From an uncultured Corynebacterium sp. (GTDB lineage: Bacteria > Actinomycetota > Actinomycetes > Mycobacteriales > Mycobacteriaceae): a stretch of DNA of 64,000 nt. Positions 32,794-41,387 of this stretch are shown piece by piece. How positions within the stretch are numbered: the first letter of the stretch is position 1; every line of letters starts with the position of its first letter. A program made the translations under genes and the position numbers. The notes below the pieces were generated by a model, which saw nothing but the letters and a program-made list of their open reading frames with translations, ran no database searches and was not told the origin of the DNA. The stretch spans positions 52,401 to 116,400 of the forward strand of contig NZ_CALUCS010000005.1 in the NCBI RefSeq assembly GCF_943914615.1, given 5' to 3'.

Positions 32794-34158
32794 GTGATTG
32801 TACACCCAGGCGAAAGTCGCCGGCGGGGCTGGCAAGGCTTCAGCCCCTCGCAGCTGGTCTCCGTCAGTTTCCTGCTGCTTATCCTCGCAGGCACGGCGCT
32901 ACTGCTGTTGCCCATATCCCGCAGCGGGCCGGAGAGCCCGGAGTTCACCACCGCCCTGTTTACCGCTACCTCGGCCACTTGCTTGACCGGCCTCACCGTC
33001 GTGGATACGGCGACCTACTGGTCCCATTTCGGGCAGGTCGTCATCATGCTGCTCATCCAGGTCGGAGGCCTCGGCATCATGACACTCGCCACGGTGGTGA
33101 GTTTCATTTTGGCTGGACAGATGGGCGTCAAAGGGCGCCTGCGCGCTGCCGCGGAACAACGCGGAAGGAACCTCGGCGAAATCCGCACCATCATCTTCGG
33201 CACCATCGGCTTTTCCCTGGCAGTTGAGCTGGTGATAGCCATCGTGCTGACCTTCCGCTTCGCCTCTGGCTATGGCTACGGCTTCTTGCCGGCGGTGTGG
33301 GAGGGTACGTTCCACGCGATCTCGGCGTTCAACAACGCTGGCTTCGGGCTGCGCTCCGACAACCTCATGCCCTACGTCAATGACGCGGGCATCATCCTGC
33401 CGATCGCCGCTGGCATCGTCATCGGCGGCCTGGGTTTCCCCGTGCTGCTGGAACTGCGGGCGCGGTGGCGCTCGAAGGTGAAGCATCCGCCATCGCTGAC
33501 CTTGATCTTCACGCTCACCGGCACCGCGATCCTGCTGGTGGTGGGCACCGTCGGGTTCGCTCTGATGGAGTGGACCAACGCCCTGCGCGACCTCACGCCG
33601 CTATCGGCGCTGCAGGCGGCGTTCTTCCACTCCGTCTCCTCCCGCACGGCCGGCTTCAACTCGGTGGATCTGACGGAGCTGCGCCCATCTTCGCTGATGC
33701 TAACGGACTTTCTGATGTTCATCGGCGGCGGCTCGGGCGGCACCGCGGGTGGTGTGAAGGTGACGACCGCCGCGGTGCTGGTGGCCGTGTTGATCGCGGA
33801 AGTGCGCGGTGACGAGCAGCTTCTGGTCGCTGGCCGGCGAATTCCGAGCCGCATCGTCCGCCAAGCCATGGCGGTGTTCATGATGGCCTTCCTGCTGGTA
33901 GGCGGATCCATCATGGCGCTGCAGCTTCTTTTGCCACAGTACGATTCCCACCAAATCACCTTCGAAACCATCTCCGCTTTCGCCACCGTGGGTCTGACCA
34001 CTGGCATCACCCCGGAACTTCCGGACTTCGCCCGGCTGTGGCTGGTCGTGTTGATGTACCTCGGGCGCATTGGACCTATCACCGTGGTGGCAGCCCTGGC
34101 CGCCCGCACCAACCAACGCCTCTATTCCTACCCAGTAGAAAGGCCGTTCATTGGCTAA
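32794..34158 (+). CDS. ktrB: Potassium uptake protein, TrkH/KtrB family
   Basis: 454-residue channel-like K+ transporter. Four pore-loop repeats with the selectivity Gly are visible: TSATCLTGLTVVD, SAFNNAGFGL, SSRTAGFNSVD and SAFATVGLTTGI, each between membrane helices. It works with the RCK protein encoded next. The start is GTG at 32794. The stop overlaps the start of ktrA, so the pair is coupled. With otsAB it would contribute to osmoadaptation. Confidence 0.9.
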   Translation: MIVHPGESRRRGWQGFSPSQLVSVSFLLLILAGTALLLLPISRSGPESPEFTTALFTATSATCLTGLTVVDTATYWSHFGQVVIMLLIQVGGLGIMTLATVVSFILAGQMGVKGRLRAAAEQRGRNLGEIRTIIFGTIGFSLAVELVIAIVLTFRFASGYGYGFLPAVWEGTFHAISAFNNAGFGLRSDNLMPYVNDAGIILPIAAGIVIGGLGFPVLLELRARWRSKVKHPPSLTLIFTLTGTAILLVVGTVGFALMEWTNALRDLTPLSALQAAFFHSVSSRTAGFNSVDLTELRPSSLMLTDFLMFIGGGSGGTAGGVKVTTAAVLVAVLIAEVRGDEQLLVAGRRIPSRIVRQAMAVFMMAFLLVGGSIMALQLLLPQYDSHQITFETISAFATVGLTTGITPELPDFARLWLVVLMYLGRIGPITVVAALAARTNQRLYSYPVERPFIG

Positions 34159-34810
34159 GCTCTTTTCCCACCCAACCAACCCTCCCGTCGTCATCATCGG
34201 CCTGGGCCGCTTCGGCATGGCCCTCGGCGAAGAGCTCGTACAGTCCGGCGTAGAGGTGCTGGGCATCGACGTGGACGAAGCTGTGGTGACGAAAGCCGCC
34301 CCGTTGCTGACGCACGCAGTTATCGCCGAAACCACCGACCAGGATGCGCTGCGCCAGCTCGGGGTGCAGGATGCTCACCGTGTTGTAATCGGCATTGGTT
34401 CAGACATGGGGGCGTCACTACTTACAGCTTCCGCCGTGATGGACCTCGGGGTGCCCAACGTCTGGGCGAAGGCAGACAACCTGCAACACGCGAAGATCCT
34501 GACGCAGATCGGTGTGCACCACGTGGTGCGACCCGAAAGGGATACCGGGCGGCGCGTGGCACACCTGATCGCAGGCCACGTGCAGGAATACATCGAGTTC
34601 GACCGCGACTTCGCGATGGCCAAGCTGGCGCCCCCGTTGCACATGCACGGCCGCAAGGTGGAGGAGACACCGCAGGGGATCGCCATCGTCGCAGTACGTT
34701 CGGCGGACGGGCACTTCTCCACTCCGCCGGCGGGGTATGTGATTCGCTCCGGTGACCTGGTGATTGCCGCGGGGCGGATCAAGGACCTGGATAAGTTCGC
34801 GGATTCCTAA
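34151..34810 (+). CDS. ktrA: Potassium uptake regulatory subunit, RCK/TrkA-N protein
   Basis: 219-residue cytoplasmic gating protein. The RCK_N Rossmann domain has VVIIGLGRFGMALGEEL and a terminal acidic residue of strand two (VLGIDVDE); RCK_C follows (KLAPPLHMHGRKVEETP, GYVIRSGDLVIAAG). It binds nucleotides and controls KtrB. The start appears to be TTG at 34151, inside the end of ktrB; no ATG or GTG lies near the conserved N-terminus. TTG starts are rare, but the 8-bp overlap fits coupling. Confidence 0.88.
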   Translation: MAKLFSHPTNPPVVIIGLGRFGMALGEELVQSGVEVLGIDVDEAVVTKAAPLLTHAVIAETTDQDALRQLGVQDAHRVVIGIGSDMGASLLTASAVMDLGVPNVWAKADNLQHAKILTQIGVHHVVRPERDTGRRVAHLIAGHVQEYIEFDRDFAMAKLAPPLHMHGRKVEETPQGIAIVAVRSADGHFSTPPAGYVIRSGDLVIAAGRIKDLDKFADS

Positions 34811-34826
34811 AAGTCAGCGGTACGCA

Positions 34827-34832
34827 TAAACT
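34827..34832 (+). promoter_or_regulatory. -10 box of a leaderless purB promoter
   Basis: TAAACT ends 7 bp before the purB GTG. No Shine-Dalgarno sequence fits between, so the mRNA probably starts at the codon. Confidence 0.5.
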
Positions 34833-34839
34833 CGGGGAC

Positions 34840-36270
34840 GTGCCTGCTAAGAAAAATATTTCCAACGTCCTTGCCAACCGCTACGCCTCCCCGGAGATGA
34901 CCGCCATTTGGTCCCCGGAGGACAAGATCATCATGGAGCGCAAGCTCTGGATCTCCGTCATGAAGGCCCAAGCCGAACTCGGGGTGGAGGTTCCGGCCGA
35001 GGCTATCGCAGCCTACGAGAAGGTCATCGAGAACGTAGACCTTGCATCCATCGCCGAGCGCGAAAAAGTCACCCGACACGACGTGAAGGCCCGCATCGAG
35101 GAATTCAATGCGCTGGCCGGCCAGGAGCACATCCACAAGGGAATGACCTCCCGCGACTTGACGGAGAACGTGGAGCAGCTGCAGATTTTTAGCTCCCTGC
35201 AGCTGGCTCGCGACAAGGCCGTTGCCGTCCTGGCGCGCATCGGCCGCCGCGCGGCGGAAAACCAGTCGCTGGTGATGGCCGGGCGCTCCCACAACGTGGC
35301 CGCTCAAGCAACGACTTTGGGCAAGCGCTTTGCCTCCGCCGCCGATGAGCTGCTGGTGGGGCTCGAGCGCATTGAAGACCTGTTGAGCCGCTACCCGCTG
35401 CGTGGCATCAAGGGGCCGATGGGAACCAGCCAGGACATGCTGGACCTGGTGGGCGGCGACGAGTCCAAGCTGGCGGCACTGGAAAGCACCATCGCCGAAA
35501 ACCTGGGCTTCTCTCGCGTTTTCGATTCCGTCGGCCAGGTTTACCCGCGCAGCCTGGACATGGACGCGCTGAGCGCCCTGGCGCAGATCGGTGCTGCCCT
35601 GTCCTCGCTGTCGATGACGATCCGCCTGATGGCGGGCAACGAGACCGTCACGGAGGGGTTCAAGGAGGGCCAGGTCGGTTCCTCCGCCATGCCGCACAAG
35701 ATGAACGCCCGCTCCTGCGAGCGCGTGGGCGGCATGCAGGTCCTGCTGCGTGGCTACCTGACCATGGCCGCGGATTTGGCCGGCGCGCAGTGGAACGAGG
35801 GCGACGTGTTCTGCTCTGTGGTTCGTCGCGTTGCTCTTCCGGACGCCTTCTTCACCTTCGACGGCATGTGTGAGACCTTCCTGACCGTCCTGGACGAGTT
35901 CGGAGTTTTCCCGGCGATGATCGACCGGGAGCTGGAACGCTACCTGCCGTTCCTGGCCACTACACGCATCCTGATGGCAGCCGTGCGCGCCGGGGTAGGC
36001 CGCGAGACGGCTCACGAGTTGATCAAGGAGCACGCCGTGGCAGTGGCGCTGAACATGCGCGAAAACGGTGGCGACCAGGATCTGGTGCAGCGCCTCGCGG
36101 GCGACGACCGCTTCCCGCTGGACGAGCCGCAGCTGGAGGAGGCTTTGGCGGATCGCCACGCATTCATTGGTGCAGCCGAGTCCCAGGTGTCCCGCGTCCT
36201 GTCGCGCATCGAAGAAGTTAAGAACCGCCACCCGGAGGCCGCAACGTACACCCCGGGCGAGATTCTGTAG
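34840..36270 (+). CDS. purB: Adenylosuccinate lyase
   Basis: 476-residue fumarase/aspartase-superfamily lyase acting twice in purine synthesis (SAICAR to AICAR, adenylosuccinate to AMP). Signatures are RKLWISVMKAQ, TRHDVKARIEEF, GMTSRDLTENVEQLQ, AGRSHNVAAQATTLGKR and the catalytic loop EGQVGSSAMPHKMNARSCER. GTG at 34840 gives the usual short N-terminus. The gene lies 29 bp after ktrA but has its own likely promoter. Confidence 0.94.
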   Translation: MPAKKNISNVLANRYASPEMTAIWSPEDKIIMERKLWISVMKAQAELGVEVPAEAIAAYEKVIENVDLASIAEREKVTRHDVKARIEEFNALAGQEHIHKGMTSRDLTENVEQLQIFSSLQLARDKAVAVLARIGRRAAENQSLVMAGRSHNVAAQATTLGKRFASAADELLVGLERIEDLLSRYPLRGIKGPMGTSQDMLDLVGGDESKLAALESTIAENLGFSRVFDSVGQVYPRSLDMDALSALAQIGAALSSLSMTIRLMAGNETVTEGFKEGQVGSSAMPHKMNARSCERVGGMQVLLRGYLTMAADLAGAQWNEGDVFCSVVRRVALPDAFFTFDGMCETFLTVLDEFGVFPAMIDRELERYLPFLATTRILMAAVRAGVGRETAHELIKEHAVAVALNMRENGGDQDLVQRLAGDDRFPLDEPQLEEALADRHAFIGAAESQVSRVLSRIEEVKNRHPEAATYTPGEIL

Positions 36271-36367
36271 CTGTGTACTGGCGCAGCTACCAGTGCTCTT
36301 TTAGCTGCGCAAACGCCGAAGATTCGCATAGTTCCGGCCACAAATAGTCAAATGCCTGGTACAGGGC

Positions 36368-36373
36368 TACACT
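36368..36373 (+). promoter_or_regulatory. -10 box of a leaderless purC promoter
   Basis: TACACT lies 8 bp before the purC ATG, with no ribosome site in between. Confidence 0.5.
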
Positions 36374-36381
36374 GTCTACTC

Positions 36382-37275
<894 letters not shown>

Positions 37276-37305
37276 GGGCTGCAGACCCAAGTAACTAGGC
37301 CTGAG

Positions 37306-37311
37306 TAGCAT
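37306..37311 (+). promoter_or_regulatory. -10 box of a leaderless promoter for ptrB
   Basis: TAGCAT ends 7 bp before the ATG at 37319 and overlaps the in-frame ATG at 37310, which argues that the second ATG is the real start. Confidence 0.45.
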
Positions 37312-37318
37312 GGCGCGT

Positions 37319-39547
37319 ATGCCTAATAACGACGCGCCTCAGAAAGCTAACAACCCTATCGCGGCCCCGCCGGTCGCCAAGCAGGTGCCGCACACCCGCA
37401 CCTTCCACGACCGCGAGTTCGTCGACAACTACGAGTGGTTGCGCGACAAGGACAACGCGGAGGTCCGCCAGCACCTAGAGGCGGAAAACGCCTGGACCGC
37501 CCAGCAAACCGCCCACCTCAAGCCGTTGGAAGACCGTCTGTTCGAGGAGGTCAAGGCCCGCGTGCAGGAGACCGATATGTCCCTGCCCGTGCGTTCCGAG
37601 GGCTGGTGGTACTTCTCCCGCACCGAGGAAGGCAAGAGCTACGGCACCATGTGCCGAGTTCCCATCGCCGATCAAGACGACTGGACCCCACCGACGATCG
37701 AACCGGGCATCCCCGCGCCGGGCGAGGAGACCTTCCTGGACTGCAACGCCCTAGCCGAGGGCAAGGAGTTCTTTAGCCTGGGCGCAGCCAGCGTGACCCA
37801 GGACGGTACGCGCCTGGCTTACTCGGTGGACGAAACCGGCTCCGAGCGCTTCACCCTGCGCATCCGCGACCTCACTACGGGGGAGGACCTGGAAGACGAG
37901 ATCGAGGATGTCTTCTACGGCGCCACCTGGGTGGGCAGGGATACCGTGTACTACCAGCGCGTGGATGAAGCGTGGCGACCGCATGAGGTCTGGCGCCACA
38001 CAGTCGGTGAGGGCGTCGATAAAGACGAGCTGGTGTACCGCGAAGACGACGAACGTTTTTGGGCGGGAGTGGCGACGACCCGCTCCGAGCGTTACCTGTT
38101 GATCCACACGGGCTCGAAGGTGACCAGCGAGGTGTGGTACCTCGATCTGGAGGATCCGAATGCGGAGCTGACCTGCGTAATCCCGCGCGAAGCCAATGTC
38201 GAGTATGCAGTGGATCACGCGGTCGTGGGTGGCCAGGACCTGTGGCTGATGTTGCACAACAAGACAGGTCCGAACTGCGAGTTGGGTTACCACCCGACCG
38301 GCCAGATTGCCGCGTGGGACGACGTGCAAGCTCTTGTGCCGCACCGCGAGGATGCGCGCCTGGAAGGCGTAGATGTCTTCAGCGACCACATTGTCCTCGA
38401 AGCTCGGGAGAATGCACTGGAGACCAGCTACATCATGAAGCTTGGTGACGCCGACGCCTCGACCGGCGACTCTTCCGCCCCGGCCTTCGGCGAGTTCGAG
38501 CAGATTGACTTCCCCGGGGAACTCTGCGGGGTTGGCGCCGTCGGCAACAGCGAGTGGGAGAGCCCCGTGTTGCGCGTGGCCTACACAGCCTTCACCACCC
38601 CGCCGCGGATCTACGACATCGACCTGGCGACGGGGGAGAAGATCCTGCGCAAGGAACAGCAGGTGCTGGCCGACCCGGACGGCCGGGAGTTCGACCCCGC
38701 GCAGTACACCTCGCAGCGGCTGTGGGTTACGGCCGAGGACGGCGCGCGCATCCCGGTATCCCTGATCCACCGCACGGACGTGGACATCACTCAGGCAAAC
38801 CCGGTGCTGCTGTACGGCTATGGGTCCTATGAAAACTGCATCGACCCAGGGTTCTCCCTGTTCCGCCTGTCCATGTTGGATCGCGGCGTGGTGTACGCCA
38901 TCGCGCACGTCCGCGGTGGCGGCGAGATGGGTCGATTGTGGTACGACCACGGCAAGGGGCTGGAGAAGCGCAACACGTTCACGGATTTCGTGGCCGTCGC
39001 TGACCACCTGCTGCGCGAGGGCATGACCACCCGTGAGCAGATGGTGGCCGAGGGCGGCTCCGCCGGCGGCATGCTCATGGGCGCGGTGGCCAACCTGGCG
39101 GGCGATCGCTTCGCGGGCATCGAAGCCGTGGTCCCTTTTGTAGATCCGCTAACCAGCATGCTCATGCCGGAGCTGCCGCTGACCGTAACGGAGTGGGACG
39201 AGTGGGGTGACCCCTTCCACGACCCACAGGTCTACGACTACATGGCGGGCTACGCGCCTTATGAGAATGTCTCGGCCGACCTGACCTACCCGCCGATCCT
39301 GGCGGTAACCAGCCTGAACGACACCCGCGTGCTGTATGTGGAACCCGCGAAGTGGGTGGCCAAGCTGCGCGAGGTGGGTGCCGAGAATACGCTGCTGCGC
39401 ATCGACATGGAGGCCGGCCACGGCGGCGTATCCGGCCGCTACGCCAAATGGCGCCAGGCGGCCTTCGAGACCGCCTGGGAGCTGGAAAAGATGGGAGCCA
39501 CCGAACTGCTGGTGACGGAAAAGCCCGACGAGGGGACGAGCCTTTAA
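37319..39547 (+). CDS. ptrB: Oligopeptidase B-type prolyl oligopeptidase family serine protease
   Basis: 742-residue S9A peptidase, probably cytoplasmic, cleaving small peptides after basic residues. An N-terminal beta-propeller (from RTFHDREFVDNYEWLRD) precedes the catalytic alpha/beta hydrolase domain: YGYGSYE, HVRGGGEMGR, Ser581 in EGGSAGGML, an Asp in the TSLNDTRV region and His701 in EAGHGGVSG. MPNNDAP at 37319 is preferred over the ATG three codons earlier because of the -10 box position. It lies between purC and the purSQL operon without an evident functional link. Confidence 0.88.
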   Translation: MPNNDAPQKANNPIAAPPVAKQVPHTRTFHDREFVDNYEWLRDKDNAEVRQHLEAENAWTAQQTAHLKPLEDRLFEEVKARVQETDMSLPVRSEGWWYFSRTEEGKSYGTMCRVPIADQDDWTPPTIEPGIPAPGEETFLDCNALAEGKEFFSLGAASVTQDGTRLAYSVDETGSERFTLRIRDLTTGEDLEDEIEDVFYGATWVGRDTVYYQRVDEAWRPHEVWRHTVGEGVDKDELVYREDDERFWAGVATTRSERYLLIHTGSKVTSEVWYLDLEDPNAELTCVIPREANVEYAVDHAVVGGQDLWLMLHNKTGPNCELGYHPTGQIAAWDDVQALVPHREDARLEGVDVFSDHIVLEARENALETSYIMKLGDADASTGDSSAPAFGEFEQIDFPGELCGVGAVGNSEWESPVLRVAYTAFTTPPRIYDIDLATGEKILRKEQQVLADPDGREFDPAQYTSQRLWVTAEDGARIPVSLIHRTDVDITQANPVLLYGYGSYENCIDPGFSLFRLSMLDRGVVYAIAHVRGGGEMGRLWYDHGKGLEKRNTFTDFVAVADHLLREGMTTREQMVAEGGSAGGMLMGAVANLAGDRFAGIEAVVPFVDPLTSMLMPELPLTVTEWDEWGDPFHDPQVYDYMAGYAPYENVSADLTYPPILAVTSLNDTRVLYVEPAKWVAKLREVGAENTLLRIDMEAGHGGVSGRYAKWRQAAFETAWELEKMGATELLVTEKPDEGTSL

Positions 39548-39615
39548 CAATTCGACGCTCAGATGTAGGGCGGGCGTTACCTCTCGTTCACCTGTGTTGT
39601 GCAGGCTAAGTATCT

Positions 39616-40350
39616 ATGAGCCCCGCACAGTCCACCCCCAGTACCCAGCGTGCCCCCCGCGTTTTGTTGACCATCACCGGTTTGCGCCAGGGCACGGTAA
39701 CGGCGGCGGAGAAGATGCGCGACGCAGCGCGGGCGCTGGAACTACACGCTGGTTTGGTGCTGACAGTGCAGGGGCCAAATTGGCGCCTGAAGGATGACCA
39801 CGCGACGCTGGAGCTGGTCCACGATTCCGCTGCCCGCGGCCACGAGCTGCTGTTAGGCGGGCTCGGGCCGCTGGGTGGGGCGCCTGGCAAAGGGGAGTTC
39901 CACCGGCTCGGCCGCCACGAGTCAACGCTGCGGCTCTCCGCCGCCACCCGCCAGCTCGATGCCCTCGGGTTGAGCCCGAAGGCATTCGCCCCGACGCGCT
40001 GGCTGGCGTCGGAGGAAGCTCTGCAGGCCGCCGGCGAGCTAGGGTTCGTGGTCGCGGCGGATGCGTACACCATCCGGGATCTTGGCAATGAAAAGCGCCA
40101 CCCGGTGCGTGTGCTCGCGTTTGGTGATGGCTTTGGGTCGGTGAAGTGGTGGCGTCGCAACGTTCTCAATAGCGTGCGCCGCGGGGCCGCGAAGGGCAAA
40201 GACATCCGCCTTTCCATCAGCGCGGCGAAGGCAGGCAAGGATGACGTGGCGGGCGATATGCTGCGCATTCTCGAGTTGCTGCGCGAGGCCGGCTACGAGT
40301 CCGCGAACTACTGCGATTACGTGGAACGTCAGCAGGCATCTGTGGCTTAA
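39616..40350 (+). CDS. DUF2334-like polysaccharide deacetylase-fold protein
   Basis: 244-residue protein. The order of features (RVLLTITGLRQGT, HDSAARGHELLLGGLGP, then FHRLGRHESTLRLSAATRQLDALGLSPKAF and GFVVAADAYTIRD) resembles DUF2334 carbohydrate-deacetylase-like proteins. The metal-binding residues of true deacetylases are not convincing, so catalytic activity is uncertain. No signal peptide is seen. The gene precedes purS on the same strand by 79 bp. From memory such a gene also neighbours purSQL in other Corynebacteriales. Confidence 0.65.
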   Translation: MSPAQSTPSTQRAPRVLLTITGLRQGTVTAAEKMRDAARALELHAGLVLTVQGPNWRLKDDHATLELVHDSAARGHELLLGGLGPLGGAPGKGEFHRLGRHESTLRLSAATRQLDALGLSPKAFAPTRWLASEEALQAAGELGFVVAADAYTIRDLGNEKRHPVRVLAFGDGFGSVKWWRRNVLNSVRRGAAKGKDIRLSISAAKAGKDDVAGDMLRILELLREAGYESANYCDYVERQQASVA

Positions 40351-40429
40351 GGGACTGTCGCCCAGCAGTGTTACGATGGGGCGGTAACCAACCGGGAAAA
40401 TACCGCAAAGCTGGGAGAATGTAGAAGCC

Positions 40430-40684
40430 ATGGCTCGTGTTGTCGTCAACGTTATGCCCAAGAAGGAAATCCTCGACCCGCAGGGTCAGGCCGTAGTCCG
40501 CGCCCTGGGCCGAATCGGCATCAGTGGAGTGGAGGATGTGCGTCAGGGTAAGCGCTTTGAGCTGGAGGTCGGCGAGGATGTCTCGCGCGAGGATCTGGAG
40601 AAGATCGCCTCCGACCTGCTGGCAAACACCGTGATCGAGGACTACGACGTGGTCATCGAAGGCGCAGATGTGGAGGCTAAGTAA
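40430..40684 (+). CDS. purS: Phosphoribosylformylglycinamidine synthase subunit PurS
   Basis: 84-residue small subunit of FGAM synthase, bridging PurQ and PurL for ammonia channelling. The family pattern is clear: VVVNVMPKKEILDPQGQAV, GISGVEDVRQGKRFEL and the C-terminal LLANTVIEDYDV. GGGAG precedes the ATG. The stop TAA directly abuts the purQ GTG, so they are co-translated. Confidence 0.93.
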   Translation: MARVVVNVMPKKEILDPQGQAVVRALGRIGISGVEDVRQGKRFELEVGEDVSREDLEKIASDLLANTVIEDYDVVIEGADVEAK

Positions 40685-41356
40685 GTGACCAGCCGCATTG
40701 GAGTCATCACCTTCCCCGGCACCCTCGATGATGTCGATGCCGTGCGCGCGGTGCGCCTGGCGGGTGCGGAGCCGGTGGAGCTGTGGCACGCAGACGAGGA
40801 TCTGAAGAACGTCGACGCTGTGGTTGTTCCCGGAGGCTTTTCCTACGGCGACTACCTGCGCGCCGGTGCCATCGCCGCTGTCGCCCCGGCAATGAAATCC
40901 GTGGTGGCTGCCGCAGAGCGCGGTACCCCGGTGCTGGGGATCTGCAACGGCTTCCAGATTCTGCAGGAAGCCGGCCTGCTGCCCGGCGCCCTCACCCGTA
41001 ACGAGGGGCTGCACTTCGTGTGCCGCGACATCTACCTGGACGTGGAAAACACCTCCACGGCATGGACCAACCAGTTCGCCGAGGGCACCAAGATCCTGGT
41101 GCCGTCGAAGCACGGCGAGGGTCGCTTCCAGGCCAGTGAGGAAACGCTGGAGCGCCTGGAGGGTGAAGGCCGGGTGGTGTTCCGCTACGTCGAGAACCAC
41201 AATGGTTCCCGCAACTCGATCGCCGGAGTGTGCAGCGAAAACGGTCGCGTGGTTGGCCTGATGCCGCACCCGGAGCACGCCGTGGAAACCCTGACCGGCC
41301 CGTCCTTGGATGGCCTGGGGCTGTTCCAGTCCGTTCTGTCCACGCTCGTTTCCTAA
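40685..41356 (+). CDS. purQ: Phosphoribosylformylglycinamidine synthase, glutaminase subunit PurQ
   Basis: 223-residue class I glutamine amidotransferase supplying ammonia to PurL. The catalytic triad is Cys87 (VLGICNGFQ), His195 and Glu197 (MPHPEHA); PGGFSYGDYLRAG is the family block. GTG start directly after purS. purL follows after 31 bp. Confidence 0.95.
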   Translation: MTSRIGVITFPGTLDDVDAVRAVRLAGAEPVELWHADEDLKNVDAVVVPGGFSYGDYLRAGAIAAVAPAMKSVVAAAERGTPVLGICNGFQILQEAGLLPGALTRNEGLHFVCRDIYLDVENTSTAWTNQFAEGTKILVPSKHGEGRFQASEETLERLEGEGRVVFRYVENHNGSRNSIAGVCSENGRVVGLMPHPEHAVETLTGPSLDGLGLFQSVLSTLVS

Positions 41357-41387
41357 ACTTTCTTCTTACAAGGAGCACCCGATCCTC

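Noticed and set aside
34807..36231. 474-codon open frame on the minus strand
   Set aside because: Shadow of purB; composition is unlike any protein family.
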